From assembly GCF_022811705.1 (NCBI RefSeq), contig NZ_CP094528.1, positions 620,001-684,000 of the forward strand: DNA of 64,000 nt. The letters are read 5' to 3'. Source of the stretch: Agromyces larvae (GTDB taxonomy: Bacteria; Actinomycetota; Actinomycetes; Actinomycetales; Microbacteriaceae). The notes under the pieces are model-generated. The model searched no databases and was not told the DNA's origin. It worked only from the letters and a program-made list of their open reading frames with translations. How positions within the stretch are numbered: position 1 is the first letter of the stretch; every line of letters begins with the position of its first letter. Below, piece after piece: positions 38,296-48,328 of the stretch. Both the position numbers and the translations under genes were made by a program.

Positions 38296-41200
38296 ATGGT
38301 CGACGCGCCGCTCGAAGCCTTCTCGCCAGCCACGCGCACGTGGTTCGCCGAGTCGTTCCGTGCGCCGACGACCGTGCAGGCGGCCGCGTGGGCGGCGATC
38401 GGGCGCGGGGCGCACGCGCTCGTGGTCGCGCCCACCGGTTCGGGCAAGACGCTGTCGGCGTTCCTGTCCGCGATCGACCGGCTGCACACCGAGCCGCCGC
38501 CGACCGAGGCCGGGCCGCGCCCGTCCGGGACGCGGGTGCTCTACCTCTCGCCGCTGAAGGCGCTCGGCGTCGACGTCGAGCGCAACCTCCGGGCGCCGCT
38601 CACGGGCATCGCGCGGGTGTCCGAGCGATTGGGGGTCGAGCCGCCGCACGTGAGCGTCGGAGTCCGCTCGGGCGATACGCCGGCGGGCGACCGGCGGGCA
38701 CTGCTGCGCACGCCGCCCGACATCCTCATCACCACGCCCGAGTCGCTGTTCCTGATGCTGACCTCGCAGGCGCGCGAGACGCTGCGCACGGTCGAGACGG
38801 TCATCGTCGACGAGATCCACGCGGTGGCGGCGACCAAGCGGGGGGCGCATCTGGCGCTCTCGCTCGAGCGTCTCGACGCGCTGCTGCTGAAGCCCGCGCA
38901 GCGCATCGGGCTCTCCGCGACGGTGCGCCCGGTCGAAGAGGTCGCGCGATTCCTGTGCGCGAGCGCCCCGGTCGAGATCGTCGCGCCGCCCAGCGAGAAG
39001 CGGTTCGACCTGCGAGTGGTCGTGCCCGTCGAGGACATGGCGCAGTTGCCCGCGAACGACGACGCCACCGGGTCGATCTGGCCGCACGTCGAGGAAGCGA
39101 TCCTCGACCAGGTGCTCGCGCACCGCTCGTCGATCGTGTTCGCGAACTCCCGTCGGCTCGCCGAACGCCTCACGGCGCGGTTGAACGAACTCTCGCTCGA
39201 GGCATCCGAGCGCGACGCCCTGCTCGTTGCGGCGACCGGCAGCGGCCCGCCGGCCGCGGTGATGGCCCAGTCGGGCGCGACCGCCGGCGCACCGCCTGTG
39301 CTCGCCCGAGCCCACCACGGCTCGGTCAGCAAAGAGCAGCGCGCCGAGATCGAAGACGACCTGAAGAGCGGGCGGCTCCGCTGCGTCGTCGCGACGTCGA
39401 GCCTCGAGCTCGGCATCGACATGGGGGCGGTCGACCTCGTGGTGCAGGTCGAGTCGCCGCCGTCGGTCTCGAGCGGGCTGCAGCGGCTCGGCCGTGCGGG
39501 GCATCAGGTCGGCGAAGTGTCGCGCGGGGTGATCTTCCCCAAGCAGCGCGCCGACCTGGTGCACGCAGCGGTCACGAGCGAGCGCATGCTCTCCGGCGCG
39601 ATCGAGACCATGCGGGTACCGGCCAACCCGCTCGACATCCTCGCCCAGCAGACCATCGCGGCCGCGGCGATCGAACCGCTCGACGTCGACGGCTGGTTCG
39701 ACGCCGTCCGCAGGGCGGCGCCGTTCGCGAGCCTGCCGCGCTCGGCGTACGAGGCGACCCTCGATCTGCTCGCCGGCCGGTACCCGTCCGATCGGTTCGG
39801 CGAGCTGCGCCCCCGTGTCGTCTGGGACCGCGAGGCCGGCACCCTCGTCGGCAGACCCGGTGCGCAGCGGCTCGCGGTCACGAGCGGCGGCACCATCCCC
39901 GACCGCGGCATGTTCGGGGTGTTCCTCGTGGGCGACGAAGCCGGCGGGCGGCGCGTCGGCGAGCTCGACGAAGAGATGGTCTACGAGTCGCGGGTCGGCG
40001 ACGTGTTCGCGCTCGGGGCGACGAGCTGGCGCATCCAGGAGATCACCTTCGACCGGGTCAACGTGGTGCCGGCCTTCGGCCAGCCGGGCCGGGTGCCGTT
40101 CTGGAAGGGCGACGGGCTGGGCCGTCCCGCCGAGCTCGGCCGCGCGCTCGGCGGCTTCATGCGCGAGGTGTCGTCGGCGGGCGAGGCCGACGCGCGAGCC
40201 CGCATCGCCGCAGCCGGTCTCGACCAGTACGCGGCGGCGAACCTGCTGACGTTCCTCGCGGACCAGCGCAGGGCCACCGGGCACGTGCCGAGCGACCGCA
40301 CGCTCGTCGTCGAGCGCACCCGCGACGAGCTCGGCGACTGGCGGGTCATCCTGCACTCGCCGTTCGGCATGCCGGTGCACGCGCCGTGGGCGCTCGCGGT
40401 GGCCGCGCGGGTGCGCGAACGCCACGGCGTCGACGGCGCCGCCGTGGCCGCCGACGACGGCATCATCGTGCGCATCCCCGATACCGGGGTCGACCCGCCG
40501 GGCGCCGACCTCTTCGTGTTCGACGCCGACGAGCTCGAACAGCTCGTGACCGACGAAGTGGGCGGGTCGGCGCTGTTCGCCAGCCGGTTCCGCGAGTGCG
40601 CCGCGCGCGCCCTGCTGCTGCCGAACTACCAGCCTGGCCGGCGCTCGCCGCTCTGGCAGCAGCGACAGCGGGCCGCGCAGCTGCTCGAGGTCGCGAGCGC
40701 GTTCCCGACGTTCCCGATCATCCTCGAGACCGTGCGCGAGGTGCTCCAGGACGTCTACGACGTGCCAGCGCTCACCGAGCTCGCACGCGACGTCGCCGCG
40801 CGGCGGGTGCGCCTGGTCGAGACCACCACCGACACCCCGAGCCCGTTCGCGAGCTCGCTCCTCTTCGGGTACGTCGGCGCGTTCATGTACGAGGGCGATT
40901 CGCCGCTGGCCGAGCGCCGGGCGGCCGCGCTCGCGATCGACTCGGCGCTGCTCGGCGAGCTGCTGGGCCGGGTCGAGTTGCGCGAACTCCTCGACCCGGG
41001 CGTCATCGAGCAGACCGAGCGCGAACTGCAGCGACTCGCCGACGACCGCAGGGCGCACGGCGTGGAGGGCGTCGCCGACCTGTTGCGCGTGCTCGGCCCG
41101 CTGACCGACGACGAGGTCGCCGCGAGGGTCGACGCCGACACGGACGCGTCGGCCGCCGCCGCGGAACTCGTCGCGGCGCGGCGAGCGGTTCGGCTCACGT

Positions 41201-42855
41201 TCGCGGGTCGCGAGCACGTCGCCGCCGTCGAAGACGTCGGGCGCCTGCGCGATGCGTTGGGCGTGCCGGTGCCGCCGGGCGTCGCGGTCGCGTTCGCCGA
41301 GCAGGTCGGCGACCCGCTGGGCGACCTCGTCGGCAGGTACGCCCGCACGCACGGCCCGTTCGGCGTCGACGACGTCGCCGCGCGGTTCGGCATCGGCGCG
41401 GCCGTCGCGAAGGCGGCGCTCCGGCGGCTCGCCGACGAGCGGCGCGTGGTCGAGGGGGAGTTCCGTCCGAACGGCACCGGCACCGAGTGGTGCGATGCCG
41501 AGGTGCTGCGCCGGCTCCGGCGGCGTTCGCTCGCGGCACTGCGTCACGAGGTCGAGCCGGTGCCGCAGCGAGCGCTCGCCCGGTTCCTCCCCGAATGGCA
41601 GCACGTGGGCTCGAGGCTGCGCGGCATCGACGGCGTGCTGGCCGCGATCGAGCAGCTCGAGGGCGCGCGGCTGCCTGCGTCGGCATGGGAGTCGCTGGTG
41701 CTCCCGGCGCGGGTCTCCGACTACAGTCCCGCGATGCTCGACGAGCTGATGGCGACCGGCGAGGTCGTGTGGGCGGGCGCGGGCGCGCTCGCGGGCGACG
41801 ACGGCTGGGTCACGCTGCACCTCGCCGAGTCGGCGCCGCTCACGCTCGAACCGGCGCTCGAGTTCGAGACGACGCCGTTGCAGCGCGAGGTGCTCGTGGC
41901 CCTCGGGTCGGGCGGCGCCTACTTCTTCCGGCAGCTCGCCGACGCGGTCGGCGGCTTCGGCGAACTCGACAGTCCCGTCGCCGACGACGAACTGGTCGAG
42001 GCGCTCTGGGGGCTCGCGTGGGCGGGCCTGGTCACCAACGACACGTTCGCACCGTTGCGGGCGCTCGTCGCGGGCGGGCGGAGCGCCCACAAGGCCCCGC
42101 GCCAGACGCCGAGATCGCGGATGCTCCGGGGTCGGTCGCTCCCGCGACCGAGCATGCCGAGCCGTACCGGGCCGCCGTCGGTGGCCGGCCGATGGTCGAT
42201 CCTGCCGGTGCCCGACGACGACGCCACCCGCCGGGCGCACGCGCTCGGCGAGATGATGCTCGACCGCTACGGCGTGGTCACCCGCGGCACCGCGGTGGCG
42301 GAGGGGGTGATCGGCGGCTTCGCACTCGTGTACCGCACCCTGCGCGGGTTCGAGGAGTCGGGTCGCGCGCGCCGCGGCTACTTCGTCGACCGGCTGGGGG
42401 CCGCCCAGTTCGCGGGCACCGGCGCGGTCGACCGGTTGCGCGGCTACGCCGATCGCGACGACCGGCCGAGCACCGACGAGCCGAAGGTCGTCGTGCTCGC
42501 CGCGACCGACCCGGCCAACGCCTACGGTGCGGCGCTGCCCTGGCCCGACCCGCCGGGCGAGAGCTCGCATCGCGCGGCGCGCAAGGCGGGCGCCCTCGTC
42601 GCCCTCGTCGACGGCGAACTGGTCGGCTACGTCGAGCGCGGCGGCAAGACGATGCTCGCGTACGTCGACGACGAACGCGTGCTGCGGGCCGCCGCCGACG
42701 CGATCGCCGGGCTCGTCCGCGGCGGCCGCATCCGACGGCTGGCTGTCGAGAGCGTCAACGGCGCGTTCGTGATCGGCACGCCGCTCGGGCGGGCGTTGGC
42801 GGCCGCCGGGTTCGCGGAGACGCCGAAAGGGCTGCGCTTCGATGCCCGAAGGTGA
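38296..42855 (+). CDS. lhr: large DNA helicase Lhr
   Basis: 1519 residues from ATG 38296 (GGGAGG 9 nt upstream; ATG 38287 is too close to it). An SF2 3'-5' DNA helicase of the mycobacterial Lhr type, which is ~1510 residues. Walker A APTGSGKT (45-52), DEIH (near 172-175), LSAT and QRLGRAGHQ mark the two RecA domains; a winged helix, beta-barrel and long C-terminal domain follow. Homologues are DNA-damage inducible and unwind RNA-DNA hybrids. It overlaps nei2 by 14 nt, so the two are co-translated. Confidence 0.95.
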   Translation: MVDAPLEAFSPATRTWFAESFRAPTTVQAAAWAAIGRGAHALVVAPTGSGKTLSAFLSAIDRLHTEPPPTEAGPRPSGTRVLYLSPLKALGVDVERNLRAPLTGIARVSERLGVEPPHVSVGVRSGDTPAGDRRALLRTPPDILITTPESLFLMLTSQARETLRTVETVIVDEIHAVAATKRGAHLALSLERLDALLLKPAQRIGLSATVRPVEEVARFLCASAPVEIVAPPSEKRFDLRVVVPVEDMAQLPANDDATGSIWPHVEEAILDQVLAHRSSIVFANSRRLAERLTARLNELSLEASERDALLVAATGSGPPAAVMAQSGATAGAPPVLARAHHGSVSKEQRAEIEDDLKSGRLRCVVATSSLELGIDMGAVDLVVQVESPPSVSSGLQRLGRAGHQVGEVSRGVIFPKQRADLVHAAVTSERMLSGAIETMRVPANPLDILAQQTIAAAAIEPLDVDGWFDAVRRAAPFASLPRSAYEATLDLLAGRYPSDRFGELRPRVVWDREAGTLVGRPGAQRLAVTSGGTIPDRGMFGVFLVGDEAGGRRVGELDEEMVYESRVGDVFALGATSWRIQEITFDRVNVVPAFGQPGRVPFWKGDGLGRPAELGRALGGFMREVSSAGEADARARIAAAGLDQYAAANLLTFLADQRRATGHVPSDRTLVVERTRDELGDWRVILHSPFGMPVHAPWALAVAARVRERHGVDGAAVAADDGIIVRIPDTGVDPPGADLFVFDADELEQLVTDEVGGSALFASRFRECAARALLLPNYQPGRRSPLWQQRQRAAQLLEVASAFPTFPIILETVREVLQDVYDVPALTELARDVAARRVRLVETTTDTPSPFASSLLFGYVGAFMYEGDSPLAERRAAALAIDSALLGELLGRVELRELLDPGVIEQTERELQRLADDRRAHGVEGVADLLRVLGPLTDDEVAARVDADTDASAAAAELVAARRAVRLTFAGREHVAAVEDVGRLRDALGVPVPPGVAVAFAEQVGDPLGDLVGRYARTHGPFGVDDVAARFGIGAAVAKAALRRLADERRVVEGEFRPNGTGTEWCDAEVLRRLRRRSLAALRHEVEPVPQRALARFLPEWQHVGSRLRGIDGVLAAIEQLEGARLPASAWESLVLPARVSDYSPAMLDELMATGEVVWAGAGALAGDDGWVTLHLAESAPLTLEPALEFETTPLQREVLVALGSGGAYFFRQLADAVGGFGELDSPVADDELVEALWGLAWAGLVTNDTFAPLRALVAGGRSAHKAPRQTPRSRMLRGRSLPRPSMPSRTGPPSVAGRWSILPVPDDDATRRAHALGEMMLDRYGVVTRGTAVAEGVIGGFALVYRTLRGFEESGRARRGYFVDRLGAAQFAGTGAVDRLRGYADRDDRPSTDEPKVVVLAATDPANAYGAALPWPDPPGESSHRAARKAGALVALVDGELVGYVERGGKTMLAYVDDERVLRAAADAIAGLVRGGRIRRLAVESVNGAFVIGTPLGRALAAAGFAETPKGLRFDARR

Positions 42856-43621
42856 CACCGTCTTCCAGACCGCGGCGCGGCTTCGGCGGGCGCTCGAGGG
42901 CCGGCGGCTCACCCGGAGCGACTTCCGCGTGCCGAGGTTCGCGACGGTCGATCTGTCGGGCCGTACGGTCGACGAGGTCGCGGCGCGCGGCAAGCACCTG
43001 CTCGTCCGCGCGGGCGACGCCACCGTCCACTCCCACCTGAAGATGGAGGGCAGCTGGCGCGTGTTCCGGCCGGGCGAGCGGTGGAACCGCCCGGCGCACC
43101 TGGCCCGCGCCGTCCTCGAGACCGCCGATTCGGTGGCCGTCGGATTCGAGCTCGGTCTGCTCGAGGTCATCGCACGCGACGCCGAGTCCGACGCGGTCGG
43201 ACACCTCGGGCCCGACCCGCTCGGCGCCGACTGGGATGCCGCTGAGGCGGTGCGGCGGGTCGCGGCCGGCGCCGAGGTGCCCATCGCGGTCGCCCTGCTC
43301 GATCAGCGGAACCTCGCCGGCCTCGGCAACGTGTACGTGAACGAACTGTGCTTCCTCCGAGGCATCCGGCCCGACCGCCCGGTCGGCGACGTGCCCGATC
43401 TCGCCGCGGTCGTCGACCTCGGTCGGCGGCTCATCATGGCGAACCGCGACCGCATCGCGCGCGTCACGACCGGCGTCGACCGCCGCGGCGAACGGCTCTG
43501 GGTCTACGGCCGGCCCGGCGAGCCGTGCCGGCGCTGCGGCACGCGCATCGAGCGTGGCGAGCTCGGCCGGGTCGAGGGGGAGGAGCGCGTCACGTTCCGG
43601 TGCCCGAACTGCCAGCGGTGA
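42842..43621 (+). CDS. nei2: DNA glycosylase/AP lyase Nei2 (Fpg/Nei family)
   Basis: 259 residues. Removes oxidised bases by N-terminal Pro chemistry: MPEGDT at the N-terminus (Pro2, Glu3), a Lys in the GKHLLV loop, the H2TH region (LLDQRNLAGLGNVYVNELCF) and a C-terminal zinc finger Cys229/Cys232/Cys254/Cys257. MPEGDT rather than MPELPE places it with Nei rather than MutM. It starts inside the 3' end of lhr, a linkage also found in mycobacteria, which supports a joint repair role. Confidence 0.93.
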   Translation: MPEGDTVFQTAARLRRALEGRRLTRSDFRVPRFATVDLSGRTVDEVAARGKHLLVRAGDATVHSHLKMEGSWRVFRPGERWNRPAHLARAVLETADSVAVGFELGLLEVIARDAESDAVGHLGPDPLGADWDAAEAVRRVAAGAEVPIAVALLDQRNLAGLGNVYVNELCFLRGIRPDRPVGDVPDLAAVVDLGRRLIMANRDRIARVTTGVDRRGERLWVYGRPGEPCRRCGTRIERGELGRVEGEERVTFRCPNCQR

Positions 43622-43639
43622 ACACGATCCAGCGCAGCC

Positions 43640-43671
43640 GGACCGGTCGGCTCAGCTGACCGGCCCGGTCC
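43640..43671. terminator. nested hairpin between nei2 and DUF1844 gene
   Basis: Outer arms GGACCGG (43640-43646) and CCGGTCC (43665-43671) with an inner pairing CCGGTC / GACCGG (43643-43648, 43658-43663). It overlaps the 3' end of the convergent DUF1844 gene. Confidence 0.45.
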
Positions 43672-44038
43672 ACTTCTCGCCGGGGCCCTGCCCGATCGCG
43701 TCGGGGATGACGGATGCCTCGCGGAACGCGAGCTGCAGCGAGCGAAGCCCGTCGCGCAGGCTCCGGGCGTGCATGTCGCTGATCTCGGGCGCGCCGGCGG
43801 TGATGAGGCCGGCGAGGGCGTTGATGAGCTTGCGCGCCTCGTCGAGGTCGAGCTGCGTGTCGGGATCGTCGGCGAGGCCGACCTTCACCGCCGCGGCGCT
43901 CATGAGGTGCACCGCCGCGGTCGTGATGATCTCGACCGCGGGCACCTCGGCGATGTCCCGGGTGGCGTCGTCGACCGCGTCGGCGGTCGCCTCCCGGTCT
44001 TCGGGCGCGGTCGTGGGCTCGTCGGAAGTGTGGGTCAC
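43652..44038 (-). CDS. DUF1844 family protein
   Basis: 128 residues from GTG 44038, with AGAGGA 5 nt upstream. A charged N-terminal ~30 residues is followed by the conserved core EIITTAAVHLMSAAAVKVGL and LDEARKLINALAGLI, typical of DUF1844. The family is small, helical and of unknown function, and in actinobacteria it lies divergent from infC as here. Its promoter region is shared with the infC leader. Confidence 0.82.
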   Translation of the reverse strand: MTHTSDEPTTAPEDREATADAVDDATRDIAEVPAVEIITTAAVHLMSAAAVKVGLADDPDTQLDLDEARKLINALAGLITAGAPEISDMHARSLRDGLRSLQLAFREASVIPDAIGQGPGEKWTGPVS

Positions 44039-44051
44039 CGGATTCCTCTGC

Positions 44052-44300
44052 TAGACTGTTGCGGGCTCCGGGGCCAGATCCCCGGTACGAAAGTGGAGAA
44101 TCTCCCACCCGCGCATACCGCTTCATCAAGGTTACCGGGTCGTTTGCACTCCGCCGGCTCGTCATCGAGCAGGTAGCCAGGGTGCCGCACGAGTTCACGG
44201 AACGAGTTCCGGGCAACCCGCGCGTGGATCTCCGCTCTCGTCGTCGGGCGGCATCCGTCTCCCGATGAGTCGAAGAAGAGCTCGAGCAGAGGAGACACGC
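44052..44300 (+). promoter_or_regulatory. infC promoter and long structured leader
   Basis: TAGACT (44052-44057) predicts transcription start near 44064, giving a leader of about 235 nt. It contains a perfect hairpin CCGGGG / CCCCGG (44068-44073, 44080-44085) and a palindrome GGAACGAGTTCC. infC-rpmI-rplT operons are often autoregulated through their leaders. I could not match it to a known leader family. Confidence 0.5.
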
Positions 44301-44900
44301 ATCAGCGATCCGCGTACCAACGACCGTATCCGCGTCCCCGAGGTCCGCCTCGTGGGCCCCGGCGGAGAACAGGTCGGCGTCGTGAAGATCGAGGTGGCCC
44401 TGCGGCTCGCGCAGGAGGCCGACCTCGACCTCGTCGAGGTCGCACCGAACTCGCGTCCGCCGGTCGTCAAGATCATGGACTACGGCAAGTACAAGTACGA
44501 GGCTGCGCAGAAGGCGAAGGAAGCCCGGCGCAACCAGGCGAACACCATCCTCAAAGAGGTCCGGTTCCGCCTCAAGATCGACAAGCACGACTACGAGACC
44601 AAGATGAAGCGCGCCGTCGGCTTCCTGAAGTCCGGCGACAAGGTGAAGGCCATGATCCTGTTCCGGGGTCGTGAGCAGTCGCGCCCCGAGATGGGCGTGC
44701 GCCTCCTGCAGCGCTTCGCCGAAGACGTGGCGGAGTTCGGCACGGTCGAGCACACGCCCACGATCGACGGCCGCAACATGGTCATGGTCATCGCTCCTCT
44801 GAAGAACAAGTCCGAGGCAAAGGCCGAGCAGAACGCACAGCGTGCTGCGGCGAAGGCGCGTCCGGCGGCGGAAGCCCCGGCCGAGGCCGACGCGCAGTAA
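44301..44900 (+). CDS. infC: translation initiation factor IF-3, probable AUC start
   Basis: About 199 residues from ATC 44301. IF-3 prevents subunit joining and checks the start codon. The N-domain ([22 protein letters not shown]), the Lys-rich linker ([18 protein letters not shown]) and the C-domain ([22 protein letters not shown]) are complete. ATG 44265 is in frame but lacks a ribosome-binding site, whereas AGAGGAG lies 6 nt before ATC 44301, where IF-3 proteins normally begin. E. coli infC uses AUU for autoregulation. rpmI follows after 45 nt. An Ala-rich tail ends the protein. Confidence 0.9.
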   Translation: MSDPRTNDRIRVPEVRLVGPGGEQVGVVKIEVALRLAQEADLDLVEVAPNSRPPVVKIMDYGKYKYEAAQKAKEARRNQANTILKEVRFRLKIDKHDYETKMKRAVGFLKSGDKVKAMILFRGREQSRPEMGVRLLQRFAEDVAEFGTVEHTPTIDGRNMVMVIAPLKNKSEAKAEQNAQRAAAKARPAAEAPAEADAQ

Positions 44901-44945
44901 CCCCCACTCCGCCAGACCCGGCGGCAGAACCAAGGAGAAACACGA

Positions 44946-45140
44946 ATGCCGAAGCAGAAGACCCACTCCGGGTCCAAGAAGCGCTTCAAGATCACCGGCA
45001 CCGGAAAGCTCAAGAAGCAGCAGGCCGGCATGCGCCACAACCTCGAGGGCAAGTCCTCGGTGCGCACCCGCCGCCTCAACCAGGACAAGGTCCTGTCGGC
45101 GCCCGACACCAAGGTCATCAAGAAGCTGCTCGGCCGCTGA
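44946..45140 (+). CDS. rpmI: 50S ribosomal protein L35
   Basis: 64 residues: [21 protein letters not shown] start, RHNLEGKSS and a C-terminal KKLLGR. Very basic, normal length. Second gene of infC-rpmI-rplT. A GGAG ribosome-binding site precedes the ATG. Codons are almost all G/C-ending, as expected for a highly expressed gene here. Confidence 0.97.
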   Translation: MPKQKTHSGSKKRFKITGTGKLKKQQAGMRHNLEGKSSVRTRRLNQDKVLSAPDTKVIKKLLGR

Positions 45141-45172
45141 TCCGGTCCGACCCGTAAGGAAGAAACAGAGTC

Positions 45173-45559
45173 ATGGCAAGAGTGAAGAGGGCCGTCAACG
45201 CCCACAAGAAGCGTCGGGTCATCCTCGAGCGCGCCGAAGGCTACCGCGGGCAGCGGTCGCGCCTGTACCGCAAGGCGAAGGAGCAGGTCACCCACTCGCT
45301 CGTCTACGCGTACAACGACCGCCGCGCGAAGAAGGGCGACTTCCGTCGCCTCTGGATCCAGCGCATCAACGCGGCCTCGCGTCAGCACGGCCTCACCTAC
45401 AACCGCTTCATCCAGGGCCTGAACCTGGCCGGCATCGAGGTCGACCGTCGCATCCTCGCCGAGCTCGCCGTCAACGAGCCGGCGACCTTCGCGGCGCTGG
45501 TCGAGTCGGCGAAGCAGGCGCTTCCGACCGACGTCAACGCGCCCAAGAACGCGGCGTAA
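45173..45559 (+). CDS. rplT: 50S ribosomal protein L20
   Basis: 128 residues, full length. Binds 23S rRNA early in assembly and in several bacteria represses its own operon. [15 protein letters not shown] start, the long basic helix ([19 protein letters not shown]) and the [16 protein letters not shown] core are present. Last gene of the infC operon, followed by a strong terminator. Confidence 0.97.
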   Translation: MARVKRAVNAHKKRRVILERAEGYRGQRSRLYRKAKEQVTHSLVYAYNDRRAKKGDFRRLWIQRINAASRQHGLTYNRFIQGLNLAGIEVDRRILAELAVNEPATFAALVESAKQALPTDVNAPKNAA

Positions 45560-45574
45560 GCCCGCTTCGGCACG

Positions 45575-45609
45575 AACGGCCCGGCACCCTTCGGGGCGCC
45601 GGGCCGTTT
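45575..45609 (+). terminator. intrinsic terminator of the infC-rpmI-rplT operon
   Basis: Perfect 11-bp stem AACGGCCCGGC / GCCGGGCCGTT, extended internally by CCC-TTCG-GGG, followed by TTTCG. The clearest operon terminator in this part of the window. Confidence 0.85.
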
Positions 45610-45615
45610 CGCATG

Positions 45616-45656
45616 CCCGGATGCCTCGTGCGCGGCGCCGCGGCGAGGCATCCGGG
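45616..45656. repeat. 13-bp inverted repeat
   Basis: CCCGGATGCCTCG (45616-45628) and CGAGGCATCCGGG (45644-45656), perfect, around a 15-nt GC-rich loop. It lies between the rplT terminator and the methyltransferase promoter and carries the GGATGC/GCATCC hexamer in both arms. Confidence 0.65.
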
Positions 45657-45674
45657 CGTCCCTAGACTGGAACC

Positions 45675-46475
45675 ATGCTCGAGAACCCGCGATCGCCGCG
45701 CGTGCGCGCCGTGGCGAAGCTCGCGAAGAAGCCCGCCCGACACGAGAGCGGGTTGTTCCTGCTCGAAGGGCCGCAGGCCGTGTCCGAGGCGCTGCGATTC
45801 CGACCCGAGCTCGTGGTCGAGCTGTTCGCGACCCCGACCGCGTTCGACCGGTACGAGCAGATCGCCCGGGCGGCGTCGGAGGCGGGGCTCGACGTCGAGT
45901 TCGTCACCGAAGAGGTGCTCGACGCGATGGCCGACACGGTCACGCCGCAGGGCTTCGTCGCGGTGTGCCGGCAGTTCCCGACGGCGGTGAAGGACGTGTT
46001 CGCGCAGCAGCCGCGGCTCGTCGCGATCCTCGAGGAGGTGCGCGATCCGGGCAACGCGGGCACCATCGTGCGCGCGGCCGACGCGGCGGGCGCCGACGCC
46101 GTGATCTTCTCGGGGCGTGCGGTCGACCTGTACAACCCGAAGGTCGTGCGGTCGACGACCGGGTCGATCTTCCACCTCCCGGTCGCGGTCGGCGCGCACC
46201 TCGACGACGTGCTCGCGCGCGCCCGCGAGGCCGGCCTCACGGTGCTCGCGGCGGACGTGAAGGGCGAGGACCTGCTGGCGGTTCGCGAGCAGGGGGTGCT
46301 GGCCGGCCCCACCGCGTGGCTGTTCGGCAACGAGGCCCGCGGGCTCGACGACGACCAGCTCGCGCTGGCCGATCGTGTGGTGACCGTGCCGATCTACGGG
46401 CACGCCGAATCGATGAACCTCGCGACCGCGGCATCCGTCTGCCTGTACGAGAGCGCGTTCGCGCACCGCAGCTGA
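45675..46475 (+). CDS. SpoU/TrmH family RNA methyltransferase
   Basis: 266 residues. An N-terminal substrate-binding domain (FLLEGPQAVSEAL) precedes the SPOUT knot: EEVRDPGNAGTIVRAADAAGAD (motif 1), WLFGNEARGLDD (motif 2) and VPIYGHAESMNLATAASVCLYE (motif 3). It methylates ribose 2'-OH in tRNA or 23S rRNA; similar genes beside rplT are annotated as rRNA methyltransferases. TAGACT (45663-45668) lies 6 nt before the ATG. The RNA target is unknown. Confidence 0.9.
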   Translation: MLENPRSPRVRAVAKLAKKPARHESGLFLLEGPQAVSEALRFRPELVVELFATPTAFDRYEQIARAASEAGLDVEFVTEEVLDAMADTVTPQGFVAVCRQFPTAVKDVFAQQPRLVAILEEVRDPGNAGTIVRAADAAGADAVIFSGRAVDLYNPKVVRSTTGSIFHLPVAVGAHLDDVLARAREAGLTVLAADVKGEDLLAVREQGVLAGPTAWLFGNEARGLDDDQLALADRVVTVPIYGHAESMNLATAASVCLYESAFAHRS

Positions 46476-46555
46476 GGGACTGTCGCGAGTCACGAATCGG
46501 TAACCGGCGGGCCCGGCAGTGGCGCAGCGGCATAGCGGATCCTTAGTTTGGAGGA

Positions 46556-47368
<813 letters not shown>

Positions 47369-47382
47369 CTCGATCGAGACCG

Positions 47383-47401
47383 GTGCTGCCACGAGCAGCA
47401 C
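47383..47401 (+). other. hairpin between gluA and gluB
   Basis: Perfect 7-bp stem GTGCTGC / GCAGCAC with loop CACGA, 36 nt before the gluB ATG. It could stabilise or partly terminate the gluA message. Confidence 0.45.
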
Positions 47402-47436
47402 GGAACCAAACGGAACACGGAAGCAGAGGCAGAGAC

Positions 47437-48306
47437 ATGAAACGCAGCAGAATCGCCCTCGTCGCGGCAGCGGCGGCCACCGCATTGCTGTTCGCCGGTT
47501 GTGCGTCGGACGGGCCCGGCGGAGACGCCGCCGAGCCGACCGTCGAGGAGACCCCCGAGTTCCCCGAGGGCTCGACCATGGCGCGCCTCGCCGAGGCCGG
47601 AAGCATCACGATCGGCACGAAGTTCGACCAGCCGCTGTTCGGCCTCGTCGGCCCGTCGGGCGACCCCGAGGGCTTCGACGTCGAGATCGGCAAGATCATC
47701 GCAGGCCAGCTCGGCATCGCGCCCGAGAACATCGAGTGGGTCGAGACGGTCTCGGCGAACCGCGAGCCGTTCATCGAGAACGGCCAGGTCGACATCGTCA
47801 TCGCGACCTACACGATCAACGACGCCCGCAAGGAGGTCGTCTCGTTCGCCGGCCCGTACTTCATGGCCGGGCAGTCGATCCTCGTGCTGTCGGACAACGA
47901 CGACATCGAGAGCGAAGACGACCTCGTCGGCCAGGCGGTGTGCTCGGTCACGGGTTCCACGCCCGCGGCGAACCTGAAGGAGCTCGGCGCCGAGGTGCTC
48001 GAGACCGACACCTACTCGAACTGCCTCGAGCCGCTGCGCAACGACAAGGTCGTCGCAGTCTCGACCGACAACGTCATTCTGGCTGGACTCGTGGCCCAGA
48101 ACGAGGGCGAGTTCAAGGTGGTCGGCAAGCCGTTCACCGAGGAGCCGTACGGCATCGGCCTGAAGCTCGACGACACCGAGTTCCGCATGTGGATCAACGA
48201 CGTGCTCGAGCAGTCCTTCGAAGACGGCACGTACAAGGCGGCATGGGAGAAGACGGCCGGCACGGTGCTGCCGTTCGTCGATCCTCCGGCCGTCAACCGG
48301 TACTGA
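47437..48306 (+). CDS. gluB: glutamate-type substrate-binding lipoprotein
   Basis: 289 residues. Signal peptide with lipobox LLFAGC, so Cys22 is the lipid-modified N-terminus. The mature part is a periplasmic-binding fold of family 3: ITIGTKFDQPLFGLVG, GFDVEIGKIIAGQLG, VDIVIATYTINDARKE, FAGPYFMAGQSILV, plus a Cys pair that may form a disulfide as in GluB. It captures glutamate or a related amino acid outside the membrane. Stable hairpins lie on both sides of the gene. Confidence 0.9.
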   Translation: MKRSRIALVAAAAATALLFAGCASDGPGGDAAEPTVEETPEFPEGSTMARLAEAGSITIGTKFDQPLFGLVGPSGDPEGFDVEIGKIIAGQLGIAPENIEWVETVSANREPFIENGQVDIVIATYTINDARKEVVSFAGPYFMAGQSILVLSDNDDIESEDDLVGQAVCSVTGSTPAANLKELGAEVLETDTYSNCLEPLRNDKVVAVSTDNVILAGLVAQNEGEFKVVGKPFTEEPYGIGLKLDDTEFRMWINDVLEQSFEDGTYKAAWEKTAGTVLPFVDPPAVNRY

Positions 48307-48328
48307 TCACCGGCCGCACTCCAATCAC

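Noticed and set aside
37090..43284. A very long open frame on the minus strand opposite the decarboxylase, lhr and nei2 genes
   Set aside because: It lies antisense to three well-supported genes, has Arg/Ala/Pro-rich nonsense composition and no domain; long antisense frames are expected at 70% GC. The same applies to the frames opposite ftsK (11244-15881) and recA-miaB (18130-21072).
44265..44300. ATG 44265 as the infC start
   Set aside because: No ribosome-binding site before it, and the additional 12 Arg-rich residues are not IF-3-like; kept as an alternative only.
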